Shown piece after piece: positions 22,089 to 34,629 of a stretch of 64,000 bases of DNA. The translations under genes and the position numbers were made by a program. Position 1 is the stretch's first letter; each line of letters begins with the position of its first letter. Location: assembly GCA_016647705.1 (NCBI GenBank), contig JAENRU010000471.1, forward strand, positions 124,001-188,000, in the 5' to 3' direction. The notes beneath the pieces were generated by a model. The model was not told the DNA's origin and did not search any database. It saw only the letters and a list, made by a program, of their open reading frames with translations. Origin of the DNA: Eucommia ulmoides (taxonomy: Eukaryota > Streptophyta > Magnoliopsida > Garryales > Eucommiaceae).

Positions 22089-25000
22089 ATGTCTGCTGAT
22101 CACGATTTTAAACAAGTAACTGTTGATCTCAACAAACCCTTTCGTTTCGAAGGGTTTCATTTTAAAAGATGGAGACAAAAAATGTTATTTTTTCTTACTA
22201 TCGAAAAAGTAGCATATGTCTGTACAACAGAAAAATCACAATTACCTCAAGTTCCTACAGACGCTCAGATTCAAGAAGTTAAGTCTTGGGAGGAAAATGA
22301 TTTCCGTTGTAAGAATTTTATTCTTAATGGTATGTCTGATGATCTGTATGATTATTACTGCTCTAACAAAACTACAAAGGAAGTTTGGGATGCTCTTTCG
22401 AAGAAATACGACACTGAGGAGGGTGGAAGTAAAAAATATGCTGTTAGTCAGTATCTGAAATACCAAATGACCGACGACAAATCAGTGGAGGTTCAGTCTC
22501 ATGAACTTCAGAAAATCGCTCACGAAATAATTGCTGAAGGTATGTCCCTTGATGAACAATTTCAAGTTGCTGTTTTAATTGACAAATTACCCCCATCTTG
22601 GAAAGATTTTAAGAATACTCTAAGGCATAAAACTAAAGAGTTTTCTTTAGAAAGTTTGATCACTCGTCTTCGGATTGAGGAGGAGGCCCGAAAACAAGAT
22701 CAGAAAGATGAAATGCTTGTTGTTTCTAACAACGCTCACAAAAAATCATCTTACGCTATTCTGAAACCTAAAGGGAAAAATATGAAAAATCAAAATCAGA
22801 ATCGCAACCACGATAACCAGAACAGAAATGTGCATCAAAATCATAATAGAAATAAACTCCCTTCAAGAAATAATTCTGAACAGTTTACTTGTTATAACTG
22901 TGGGAAGGCGGGCCATTTGGCTCGGAACTGCCGGCAAAGACGTCGTCCTGTTCCACAGGCGAATCTTACCGAGGACCAACTTATAGCTATGATTTCTGAA
23001 ATCAATATAGTTGGTGGATCCGAAGGGTGGTGGGTAGACACTGGTGCTTCACGCCATGTCTGCTATGATCGAACCATGTTCAAATCTTATTATGAAAGTG
23101 AAGACAAGAAAGTGTTGCTGGGTGATTCCCACTCCACTATTGTTGCCGGTTCTGGTGAAGTGGAATTAAAGTTTACCTCTGGAAAGACAGTCATCCTTAA
23201 AGATGTTCTGCATACTCCAGAGATGAGAAAGAATTTGGTTTCGGGCTATCTTCTAAACAAGGCGGGTTTCACTCAAACTATTGGGGCTGATTTGTACACC
23301 CTAACCAAAAATAATATTTTTGTTGGGAAAGGATATGCAACTGATGGAATGTTCAAACTGAATGTTGAAATTAATAAAAGTTCTTCTTCTGCTTACATGT
23401 TGTGTTCTTTTAATATTTGGCATGCTAGACTTTGTCATGTTAACAAACACATTATTAAAAACTTAAGTAACTTAGAACTAATCCCTAAATTATCTTTGAA
23501 TGATTTTGAAAAATGTGAATTTTGTAGTCAAGCTAAAATTACTAAAACCCCTCATAAATCAGTAATTAGAGAATCTAAATCTCTTGACTTAATACATTCT
23601 GATATTTGTGAATTTGATGGAGTCTTGACTAGGAATGGTAAACGGTATTTTATTACATTCATAGATGATTGTTCTGATTTTACTTATGTTTATCTCATGA
23701 AAAATAAAAGTGAAGCTTTTGAAATGTTTAAGAATTTTGTAACTGAGATTGAAAATCAATGCAATAAGAAAATTAAGAGATTACGTAGTGATAGAGGAAT
23801 AGAATATGATTCCGATATTTTTATTGATTTTTATAAATCTCATGGGATTATTCATGAAAAAACTACATCGTATTCTCCTGAAATGAATGGTAAGGCTGAA
23901 AGGAAAAAATAGAACTTTTTCTGAATCAGTAGTTGCTATTTTACTTAATTCCGGTGCAGCTTCTCACTGGTGGGGTGAAATTTTATTAACGGTTTGCTAT
24001 GTACTTAATAGAGTTCCCAAATCGAAAAGTAAAATTTCACCTTATGAAGTTTTCAAAAATAAGAAACCAAATTTGTCTTATTTTAAAACTTGGGGTTGTT
24101 TGGCATATGTTTAAATTCCTGACCCCAAAAGAAGAAAACTTGCCAGTAGAGCTTATGAATGTGTTTTTATTGGCTATGCGGTAAATAGTAAAGCTTATAG
24201 ATTTTATGATTTGAAAGATAAAGTTATCATTGAATCAAATAATGCTGATTTTTATGAATATAAATTTCTTTTCAAATTGAAGAATAGTGGGGGCTCGACT
24301 TCTAGTAATGAACCTATCATTAGGATTAATGAATCTAATAAGGAACTAGATATTGAACCTAGAAGGAGTATACGACCTCGTATAGCTAAAGACTTTGGTT
24401 CGGATTTCTATGCATATACCTTAGAGGAGGATCCACTTACCCTCCAAGAGACATTATCCTCTATGGATGCCAGTTTATGGCAAGAGGCTATAGATGACGA
24501 GTTAGACTCTCTCGAGTCAAATAGAACTTGGCATTTGGTAGATTTACCTCTTGGTTGTAAAACAATAGGATGTAAATGGATTCTTAAGAAGAAATTGAAT
24601 CCCGATGGAACCATTGATAAATATAAGGCTCGTCTTGTAATCAAAGGGTTTAGACAAAGAGAGAATGTAAATTTCTTTGATACTTTCTCACCTGTCTCTA
24701 GAATTACATCTATTCGTGTACTTCTATCTCTTGCTGCAATTCATGATCTTATTGTACACCAAATGGATGTTAAAACTGCTTTTTTAAATGGTGAATTAGA
24801 AGAAGAGATTTATATGGACCAACCGGAAGGATTTGTTATTCCTGGTCTAGAAAACAAAGTATGCAAATTAGATAAATCTCTTTATGGTTTGAAACAAGCA
24901 CCTAAGCAATAGCATGAGAAATTTGATAATCTAGTCATTTCACATGGTTTTAAAGTAAATGAAAGTGACAAATGCATTTACTATAAATCTGAAAATGATG

Positions 25001-25968
25001 TTTGCACTATTATTTGTATTTATGTGGATGACTTGCTAATTTTTTGTTCCAATATTCATGTTGTGAATAATGTAAAATCCATGCTATGTGCTAATTTTGA
25101 TATGAAAGATCTTGGTGAAGCAAGTGTAATCCTTGGTATTAAAATAACTAGGTCTAAACATGGAATTTCTTTGGACCAATCTCATTATATAGAGAAGATT
25201 CTAAAGAAATACAATTATTTTGATTGTAAACCAGCATGTACTCCTTATGACCCTAGTGTGAAGTTGTTCAAGAACACCGGTGACGGTGTTAGACAAACTG
25301 AGTATGCGAGCATCATAGGCAGTCTCCGATATGCCACTGACTGCACTAGGCCCGACATAGCGTATGCTGTGGGATTACTATGCAGGTTTACAAGTTGACC
25401 TAGTATTGAACATTGGCATGCTATTGATAGGATTATGAGATATCTAAAGAGAACTATGAACCTTGGATTACATTATCAGAAGTTTCCCGCTGTTCTGGAA
25501 GGATATAGCGATGCTGATTGGAATACCCTTTCAGATGACTCCAAGGCAACTAGCGGCTATATATTTAGTATAGCTGGTGGAGCTGTTTCTTGGAAGTCTA
25601 AGAAACAGACTATTTTGGCTCAATCTACTATGGAGTCTGAGATGATTGCACTAGCTTCGGCTAGCGAGGCAGGGTGGTTAAGGAGCCTGCTTTCTGATAC
25701 CCCTTTATGGGAGAAACCGATTCCAGCTGTCTTGATCCATTATGATAGTACCGCGGCTATTGCAAAGATTCAGAACCGTTATTATAACGAAAAAAAGCGA
25801 CAAATACGTCCCAAACACAGCACTATTAGGGAGTATATCTCTACAGGGGCTGTGAGAGTGGATCATGTACGGTCTGATGATAACTTAGCCGATCCTTTGA
25901 CGAAAGGATTAGCTCGAGAAAAGATTTACAAAACTTCGAAAGGAATGGGACTCAAGCCCATAGATTGA
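22089..25968 (+). pseudogene. Copia gag-pol polyprotein, interrupted
   Basis: The open part 22089-23912 holds gag, a zinc knuckle CYNCGKAGHLARNC (near 22889-22930), protease (WWVDTGASRHV, from 23029) and integrase with its His/Cys domain and Asp residues. One extra A in the run at 23903-23909 shifts the frame just after NGKAER. Frame then continues from 23887 through a TAA (24112), a TAG replacing Trp (24910) and a TGA (25396). RT is visible around 24450-25150 with its YVDD active site (25021-25032), and RNase H lies at 25435-25968 with SDADW and STMESE. Each lesion looks like a single change. No restored protein is given. The copy is therefore dead but recent. Confidence 0.93.
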
Positions 25969-26524
25969 TGAGTCACTTGTGAGGGAAACCCAACCTATAG
26001 ACTGGAGATTCCAAGAAATAGGTTCAAAGGGTAATAACAACTCATGAAGTGATATGGGAAAAATCATGCTATAAATTTGAGTTCTATTTCATAAATGTGC
26101 TGTTTGAAACATGATATCTTGAAGCGATAGAAGGTTGAGTTTTTTATTAACTCTTAATGAGATCTATACTCTATTTTGGAGTGGAGTACATAGCTACAAG
26201 AGTACTCTTGATAGATTCACCTATGTGAATGTGGAAGTGTGGCTGCTTCCTATGGAATTTTGGGCAAAAATTCTCTAGAGCATTCACTATACTGGGATAC
26301 ACGTGCATGGCCGTAAAGCACGGGCTTTTGGACTACACCCTGATAGGGTTGTGTGTGTGATGTTGTTAGAGATAGAGTTCAAAACTACGAGTTATTCTAG
26401 TATAATCTAAAGCATCTTCACTATATAAAGGTTCAAGTCGATAGACACCTTTTCTTATGCACAATCTTATATTGAATTATACTGCTCGATGAAAAAATTG
26501 TTTTTAAAAATTCAAGTGGGGGAT

Positions 26525-27507
26525 TGTTGAAACAAATGAATTTTAATTTAATTTTTAGAATAGAAAGTGCCAAATGTGTCAAATTGGTTTTTTCCTCAAA
26601 ACCTTTTGTCCCACATTGGTTGGGAGAAATAAAATTAAAGTGGATATCTAGGGGTATGTGAGACACTTGGGGTGTGCTCCAAGGGGTACCCACATTTTGT
26701 GGAGGGGAGAGGAGTTACATCCCTATCGGTTTACCACACACGCGCGCGCCGCCGCCGTCGTCCGTCCGGCCGAGCCGAGTTGCGCGTGTGATGAGGTGGC
26801 ACTTATTTATTTTTTAGAAAAAAATTATTTAAAAATATTTTTTTTAAAAAAAAAAAAAAAAAAAAAACAGTTTACATTAAAAAAAAAACGAAAATGTTTG
26901 AACCGTTGGAAAAAAAAACGTTTTAAATTAAAAAACGTTTCAAGTGAACGTTTTAATATTTTAATTGTTTAAAACATTTTTTTTTTATTTTCGGTTTTAA
27001 ACAAAAGGGATTCAAACGTTTTTTTTTTTACTTTCTTTCTCCTATAAATAGTGTTCATTTTTCCTCATTTTCAGACACAGAAGAGAAAACGAAAACAGTG
27101 TTCTGTTTCTGCACTGTTTCGGCTTTGTTTCTGTTCCGGTTTTTTGTTTCTGTTTCTGTTCTGATTTTGTTTCTGTTTCTGTTCCGAAACATTTTCGGTT
27201 TTATCTTCCGGAATTGTTCCGATCTGTTCCGGTACTGTTTAATTTGTCCGATTTTGGTTTCCGAGCAGTTTTGTTCGTTTTGCGAACAGTGTGTGGGGGT
27301 GTTTGGTTTTCGGGACTTCTACAGTGCAAAGAACGTCCTAGACAGAGGAGAATTCTGAGCTGTTTTATCCTGGGGACGATGGAGCTGATACACTGCTTGC
27401 ACGTTCTTGGGCAGAGCCGCGAAACGTCTTAAAGAGAGCGACCTAGTCCGCGACTCATCCCAAGAAATTTTGGTAAACTCGTTCTTTATTTATTTTCTGC
27501 AACAACA
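26525..27507 (+). repeat. 3' LTR of the copia element
   Basis: Starts TGTTGAAAC and ends CAACAACA (983 bp), nearly identical to the 5' LTR. Preceded by the polypurine tract and followed by the AACAT target duplication. Confidence 0.95.
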
Positions 27508-27512
27508 AACAT

Positions 27513-28400
27513 CGTTATAATTTGTGTACCCCGTGAGTGTTGAATATAACATCCAATATAACCGAAATATCATCAATTAATGTTGATAATAACACAAATT
27601 ATATGACGTGTTAAATGTAACATGATTTACTGATAAATGTGTTTTGGATGTTGAATGTAACACTCAACTGTGTTTTAATAATGTATAAGACCGTGTTAAT
27701 TGTAACACAAATGTGAAAACTGAAAATTCTTAGAGTACCATATTGAATATAACTTGAATGTGAACTGAAAATTTTAAAAATACCTTGTTGAATATAACAT
27801 AAATATGAAATTAATGGAAAAAGAAGAAGAAGTAAATGTGTTATCATTTTGAAAATCTTATTCAGACGAATATGAATATATAATTAGATATTGAAAACAA
27901 TGTATACAACAATACTTATTTTAATTTTAATAAAATGATTTTGTGTGAAATTTAAATATGAAAAATTTTAATCTCGCGGATCACGCAGGGACAAATTAAT
28001 CATACCAATTTTTGTTTTTTGTTTTTTTCAAATTGAGAATAAATGGTTCGAATTTTTTGGGCAACAAGATCACATTTGGTTCAAATTTAAACACTTGGAA
28101 TCAATGGTTAATTACATTCTTAATTTAGGTTTGTTAATTTTTTCACATTACATAAAATTAATTTTTATTCGTATAAGATTAATGAAAACTATATTTGTCA
28201 CAAAATAACTAATAAGATAAAATAATAAGGTGGTAAAAGTTGGAAGGAAGACTTCTTTCCAATCTTTTCATCCCCTCCCTCTCCAACTCCTCACCCCACG
28301 TTAAATGTTATTTTACCCTTATATACACATGACCTAAGATATACAATAAATATACATAGATTCCCTATATTACTGCAAAAATAAAATAATGTACAAAAAA
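27513..28400. repeat. Continuation of the repeat region interrupted by copia
   Basis: At about 27540-27900 there are more units of the repeat seen at 18700-19450 (ttgaatataac palindromes, tcattttgaaaatcttattcag). The rest to 28400 is AT-rich. The copia element therefore landed in DNA of this repeat family. No gene is seen. Confidence 0.5.
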
Positions 28401-28405
28401 TTTAT

Positions 28406-28934
28406 CCCCATTTGGTTACCATCTCTGTTCCCTAATTCTTGTTCCCGTCCTCAAAATTTTGAGATTAATATACATAAATATTTTTGCTTAACACATTACA
28501 ATTTTCAATATTTTAGGAATAATTTGGGACTATTTCTTGAATACCATAAGAATCTGAGCAACAAAAAAATCTTAATTCCTATTTACTACACTATTTCCTG
28601 AATTCATTGAAAATCTGAAAAACAAAAAAATATTGATTATTTTTCACTCTTACAAAATTATTCTAACTACCACCACGCTGGCCACCATTATTGGCAGGCC
28701 GCCGCCACCCCCACCGGTCACCATACATTTTAAAAAAAGAACAAATATTGCAACAAAACGTGTTTCTTGTCTATGTTCTCATAAATTAAAAGTAACAATT
28801 TCAGAACAATGGTTATTACCAAATATGTTTCTATTTATGGAATACTTCAGAATGGAAACAAAATTTTTATTTCAACTCATTCTAATTTCTTGGAAGTAGA
28901 AACAAAAAAACAGAAACATTAACCAAACGCCACC
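28406..28934. mobile_element. hAT-like MITE
   Basis: The left end, ccccatttggttaccatctc, and the right end, acattaaccaaacgccacc, are inverted. An inner pair, ctcaaaattttgag, is palindromic as in the element at 1663-2477. The interior is AT-rich with a short CCGCC patch. The length of about 530 bp matches the related element at 50733-51316. Confidence 0.6.
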
Positions 28935-29211
28935 TAAATTTAACAAAATATAATTCTGTTTGGATAGATTGAAAATACTCCTCTCCTCTTTTTCTCTCTC
29001 GTCATCCCTCATTCCATACAAATAACGAAAGGCCTTCCTCTCCTCCCCTCGATTCAAACAAACTGTAAAAGCCCTAGTGGAGGATAGATGAGGCAAAGTT
29101 TGGTTATTTATATTCTCCGAAAACTTGAAATAAATATTTTTAACCGTTGGATCAAATTAATTTTCAATATAAGACAAATTAATAATTAAAATTAAAAGAA
29201 AGAGCACATTA
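28935..29211. other. Short spacer
   Basis: AT-rich with a CT-rich stretch (28978-29045). No feature is recognised. Confidence 0.4.
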
Positions 29212-30375
29212 CAGTTTTGGTCCTCCTATTTGCAACATTTTTTCATGTGGCCCTCTAACTTAATTTTTTTGCAATCAGTCCATATAATTTGTTACCATTA
29301 TTCTAAATGCCCCTTTTATTAGAATTAGTGTTAATTTTAATGAGAAAAGTTATACTTCACTCCCAAATTTTGACTGAAAGATTTACACTTCAGCACTAAG
29401 CTCCCAATTGTGTTTTCTTTTTTGATAATTTTCCCTTTTCATTTTTTTTTATAAAATTAAAAAATGACATATTCCCTTGGGCTAAAATTTGGGATTAATT
29501 AAAAAAAAATGAATTATTTTGTTATTTCCCTCCCCATTTTTTTGTTTTATCTCATCCTTTTGTTTTATTTTACTTTTTTTCGTTTTTTTTTTCTTCTATT
29601 TTTTTTTTTCACTATTTTTAAAAATAAAATTGGAAAATCTATATTTTTCCTATTTAAATTTTTTATTCGTCTCCAAATAAAATTAGAAAAGTAGAAGAGA
29701 ATGGTAAATTTCTTAGAAGTTCAACCCATTAGGTACAAAATTCCACTTGAAATGTTAGTTGCATTGGTTTTGCATAAAATGTAAAAAAAAATAATTTTAT
29801 TTTGGGACTAATTAAAAATTGAAATACGCACAACCTATATTTTTTAAATTCTATTTTGAGAGAGAAAAAATAAAAGGAAATAATATCGGGAAAAAAAAAA
29901 AGGAAAATTAAGAGAAAAAAAAAAAACAAATAAACAAAACAAAAAAAAGGAAATAAAGAAAGGTGAAGAAAAACAAAGAAACTAAAAGATTAATTAGTCT
30001 CCTATTTTAGCTCCAAAAAAAAAAAGACAAAAAAACACAAAAGAAATGAAAAGAAAAATTAAAATAAAAAAATTAACAAAATTAACAAAATTAAAAATAA
30101 AAAAAAAAAAAAAATACATGGGTATTTAGTGTAGTGTTTTTTAGTACATAGAGTAAACTGCCACTTTTTAAAAAATATATGGGAGTGAAGTGTAATTTTT
30201 TTAGTCAAAATTTGAGAATAAAATATAATTTTTTGAATCAAAATTAAACTAATTTTAATGGAAGGGACGCCTAGAATAACGGTTACAAATTAGAGGGGCT
30301 GTTTGTAAAAAAAATGAATTGGAGAGCCAGATTAAAAACCGCTGCAAGTAGGGGAACCAAAACAATAATTTGTCA
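29212..30375. mobile_element. Long-inverted-repeat (fold-back) element
   Basis: The left arm from ttttggtcctcctatttgca through ttaccattattctaaatgcc and caaattttgactgaaa is matched by the reverse complement of the right arm (ttttggttcccctacttgca, gtaaccgttattctaggcg, caaattttgactaaaa). Arms are about 200 bp or more. The middle is A- and T-run rich without a real ORF. The arms resemble the common plant 'tggtccctctatttg' type of MULE-like terminal repeats. Confidence 0.7.
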
Positions 30376-30929
30376 AAAAAAAAAAAAAAAGGAAAAAAAT
30401 GGAAGTTGACTGAAGCTCATATCTCCAACTCATAAGGCAATCTGATTGAAGTCTATTTCACATTTTGTTTGGTTGCACGTTCAACACACAACCTTTTTAT
30501 GGGGTATTACCACCTAGACCCCCTCAACTTTGGACAGTGACCACGATAATCTCCTCAACTTTTAAAATTACATGAGACACCTTTAAACTATTTAGTTAAA
30601 AGTCACTGAGACCCCTGCTTATTTTTTATTCGGAAAATACCGTTGGAAAGTCAAAATTTGAATTGTTGACTCTTGACCATTTCCAAGATGAAATTGCCCC
30701 TCTTTACCATTTTTCCATGTCTAAATAACCCTTGTATGTGTATTAACAAAAACAAAAAAAAATAATTTTCTTTTTATTTTTCTTTTCATTTCATTTTCTA
30801 TTTCCTCCTCTCTTTTTTTTTCCGTCTTTTTACTGATCTTTCCCCTTCGTTTCATCACCAAAACCCTAGCATCACTTTCACCATTACGAACACCGCCCAA
30901 CCGATCACCACCATCATTGAAACAAACAC

Positions 30930-31735
30930 CACCACCGTCGAACAATGCCGCCAAGCGAACAACATTACCGCCGAACACCAAAAAAGCGAACATCAACACC
31001 GCCGGAAAACACCACTAAAACAAACACCACCACCGCTGAATACCACCAAAACGAACTTCAACACCGAATCGAAAACGAATATCACTACCGCCGAAAAACA
31101 CCACCAAAACGAACATCAACACCGCCGATTCGAAATCAAACATCAATACCGCCGAACAACACCGCTAAATCGAATATCAACATTGCCGAAACACACCACC
31201 AAAATGTACATCAACACCGCCGATTCGAAAACGAACATCACCACCGCCGAACACCACCAAAACAAACATCAACTCCGCCGAATCAAAAACGAACATCACC
31301 ACCACCGAATCGAACACCACCACTGTCGAACATCACCAAAACGAACATCAACACCGCCGAATGGAAAACGAACATCACCACCGCTGAACAATACCGCCGA
31401 ATCGAACATCAACACAGCCGAAAAACACCATCAAAATGAACACCAGCAAAACGAACACCACCGCCGAATCGAGAACTCCGCCGAACAACACCGCCGAATT
31501 GAAAACGAACATCACCACTGCCGAACAACACTGCCGAATTGAACACCACCACCGCCAAATCGAACACCACCACCGCCGAAAAACACAACAAAAACGAACA
31601 ATACCACCGAACACCACCACCAAGGAAAAACACCATCAAAACGAACATCAACACCACCGAAACGAACAACACCACCACCGAAAAACACCACTAAAACGAA
31701 CACCACCACCGATTTGGCCAAATCTAGCCAAATCG
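30930..31735. repeat. ACC/CCG-rich minisatellite inside the Mutator-like element
   Basis: Irregular units of about 20-45 bp built from aacgaacatcaacaccgccg and caccaccgccgaa-type words, repeated dozens of times. All six frames are partly open because of the repeated composition. Confidence 0.75.
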
Positions 31736-31806
31736 AGGTAGATTTCACAGAGAAATCATGAGAGGAACATAGAGGGAGAGAGCGTTCAGTGAAGATCTGG
31801 CTGGAA

Positions 31807-31887
31807 ATGGCGACGATGGCTACGGTGGAGGGTAGTCGGCGATGGGAATGGGGCGGCGATGGAGATCGATTAGGGTTTTCTTCTCAG
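31807..31887 (+). other. Possible captured 5' exon in the Mutator-like element
   Basis: The ATG at 31807 opens a GC-rich reading frame, MATMATVEGSRRWEWGGDGD and onward to FSSQ, followed by a donor-like cag|gtaaag. It resembles the start of a normal plant gene rather than MITE sequence. The source gene was not recognised. Confidence 0.3.
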
Positions 31888-32365
31888 GTAAAGTTTTCCT
31901 CTCTCTCTTCTTCATTTGACTGTTTTTTGGTTGGGTGGTGTTGTTCGATGGTGGTGATGTTTAGTTCGTTGGTGTTGTTCAGCGGTGGTAGAGACGGTTG
32001 TGGAGGTGGTCTTTGGTTTGGTGATGGTGGGGGCTGTTGTGTGTTGGTGTGGTGGTGCTCAGTGGTGTAGAGAAACAAAGAAGGAGAGGTGGTCTTTGTT
32101 TGCAGACAAACAAAGAAACAGAGAAAAAAAAAGTTGGGGGGGGGGAAGGGAAAATGGTAAGGGCAACTAGGTAATTGCATATGTCATGTTTTTTTCATAT
32201 AATTTTTCTGTTTTGTTTTATGTCATGTTTAGTAAGGGGAAAATGGTCCATTCATTAAAAATTGCTCCGACAAGGGGTCGTTGTGGTAATTTTGAAAGTT
32301 AAGGAGGGTGTATGTGAAATTTTATTATAATTGAGGGGGTCTAGGTGGAATTACCCCCTTTTTAT

Positions 32366-34600
32366 ATATACTAGATAGATGGAGAAAAAGTGAAATATTA
32401 TTTTTGATTCTGACCATGTACATGTACATAGCTTAATATTATGTTTTGAATGTTGGCTAGGTTGTTGTTCATATTGCTCTTAGGTTTCTTGCATAATGAT
32501 CTGAATAAAAATAGTGTTGAGTGTTGTTTAATTTGATACCATTAGTTCCTTGGACTGTTGTTACATGTTGATACGAGAAAGCACAATTTTATGAATGAAA
32601 TAGTATCTTATTTAGATTCTACTCTTTATAATTTTTATTTGTACTTTTGTTCAAATTTTTATTTTTGGTTCTAATATAATGGTTCGTTTATTTTTGTAGT
32701 ATGTTTGAATTTTTTAATGATGTGCAATTATTAGTTAACATTGATGTTGAAATGAAATAGGTCTAGAATGTTGTATAAATAAAGGAGTTTATCTGGAAAA
32801 AAAAATCAAAATATGTATTTTTTTTATACATCCGTGCCTTCATGCACGGTTGATTTTTATCAAGGTAAGTTTCAGTTGTTTAGGGTGGTGGGCTCTAATG
32901 CCATTAATTTTTTTTTTTTGGTTGTGCATGTGAGTGTCTTAGGGATTGACTTTTATTACGTTTATATTGTTGTGTTTGTTTGTGTTGGTTATTTGGGTTG
33001 CGTGTATTTGAAAACATGATGTTTGAGAATATTATAAAAACAAATGTAGTTTTATCAGTTTAAAAAAAAAAAAAAAATTCTATTTTACCATGCATCCTTA
33101 ATTATTTTCTAGTGTCAATCGATTTAGAAACAATTCGTCATTATAGTTCATTTGAAAACAATTGTCAATTATTAAAAATGTTGATTATTGGTTGTATTTA
33201 TTTGAAAATAGAACTAGATAATGTAATAATGTTATTTAAATACAGTGGGTTTTGTCAATATTTTTTTTTAAAAAAATTATCCAGTATTTTCTGTATCGTT
33301 TGCGTATTTTTGGTTTGTAAATGCATGAATATAAATTTTGTTGATTTCTTTTCGGTTGTATTTTTTATTTGTGTTTAATCAATTGTCATTTTTTATATTA
33401 AATTATTCATTAATTTTAAAATGAAAAAAATAAATTCATACCTTCGGACACCGGGTTATACTCTAATACATAAAATATTAAATAAAAATGACATTCTTTT
33501 ATCATTCCACAATAAGAAATATTTGAAGCCTTTGGAATTAATCTAATCCTATTCCATATTTGTCAACCTATACGTCTATTTATTGAGATTTTTCAGGCTA
33601 CAATGTCTCCTTGACATACGATTATGAAAGGAAAAACTCGTCATTTTTAAACTACTCAGTAAAAATAGTTAATCATTGTATAAATAGTTAAACCATCTAT
33701 CTATATATAGAACACACACATTGTGGTCTATATATATATATATATATATATTAGTTTTAGACCCGTATAACGATTTAAAAAATTAAATTAAATTTATATT
33801 AATAGATATTTAACATTTAATTATTATATATAAAATATTTAGTGTTGTTTCTTTTAATTTAATATTGAATAATATTTTTTTAAAATAAAAAATTAATACA
33901 TTTAAAAAAATATTATTTTCGATCACTCTAATTTATTTCTACACTTCAAAATAATAAGCAAAATAACAACATAAATTTAAGTATTAAATTCTAAGAGGAG
34001 ATATGTAATTTTTAAAATTGTTAATGTGTGTTTGAATAGAAATTTTATTTATTTATAGTTCTTTTAATGTTATTTTTGAGACTAACTTTTAAACAAAATA
34101 ATAACTCTCACTTTGGTTTGTTTAGTAGTTATTATTATTAGAAATTTTAATAGTGATTATCAATAAAAAAAATCACAACAGAAGAGAAAAAAAATATAAT
34201 CATTTTGGTCAATTTAATATACCATATTTATAAAAAAAAATAGATATTTATTTTGAATTGAAAGAAAATCATTAAACTATTTAGGTAATTAATTAGAATA
34301 AAAGAATTAATTTAAGTATGGAAGATTCAATTAATTTACATTAAAATGTTATTAAAATTACACTATCTTTAAAAACGAAAAAATATGAAAAAGTCATAAT
34401 ATTATTGTAGGGAGTTAATATTATGAGAGTTAAACAAATTTTGACCATTCATTCATACAAGTGAATAGAAATTGAGAAATAAATAATATTTGAATACGAG
34501 AGCATATCTTCTGTTTATATATATATATCTATATGTAGCCACCCAAAAAAAAAAAAAAGCGCACAATGCGCAAAGGCTCCGTCTATAATATATATAATCC
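32366..34600. other. AT-rich intergenic DNA
   Basis: About 2.2 kb of very AT-rich sequence with a TA repeat (33729-33752), a hairpin ccgtgccttcatgcacgg near 32831 and Helitron-like words (tagacccgtataacg near 33757). ORFs at 32813-33378 are T-rich and motif-free. The last bases (34507-34600) include TATA-rich sequence that may be the promoter of the next gene. Confidence 0.45.
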
Positions 34601-34629
34601 ATCACTATCTCCCAAATTATATATCAACC

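Larger units (their letters stand above)
21069..27507 (+). mobile_element. Full-length Ty1/copia retrotransposon (broken)
   Basis: A 6439-bp element with two near-identical LTRs, a gag-pol region in the copia order (gag, protease, integrase, RT, RNase H), and a purine tract (caagtggggga, 26513-26523) before the 3' LTR. It is flanked by the exact 5-bp duplication AACAT (21064-21068 and 27508-27512). The polyprotein has one frameshift and three stop codons, so this copy cannot move alone. The usual initiator-Met primer site (TGGTATCAGAGC) is absent after the 5' LTR. About 560 bp of non-coding DNA separates the end of pol and the 3' LTR. Confidence 0.96.
30501..32356. mobile_element. Mutator-like non-autonomous element
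   Basis: An 1856-bp element with inverted ends ggggtattaccacctagacc and ggtctaggtggaattacccc. It is flanked by the exact 9-bp duplication CCTTTTTAT (30492-30500 and 32357-32365), the size made by Mutator transposases. There is no transposase. The interior has a cgccgaa/accaccg minisatellite (about 30930-31735), a G-rich patch of the opposite composition (31920-32070) and one gene-like start (31807). The long ORFs on both strands here are repeat artefacts. Confidence 0.85.

Noticed and set aside
29509..30241. Phe/Ile-rich ORFs
   Set aside because: They result from T and A runs in the core of a fold-back element.
30945..32180. Several long ORFs on both strands rich in Thr, His, Pro, Val and Gly
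   Set aside because: All come from the ACC/CCG minisatellite; opposite strands are open at once and no protein family fits.
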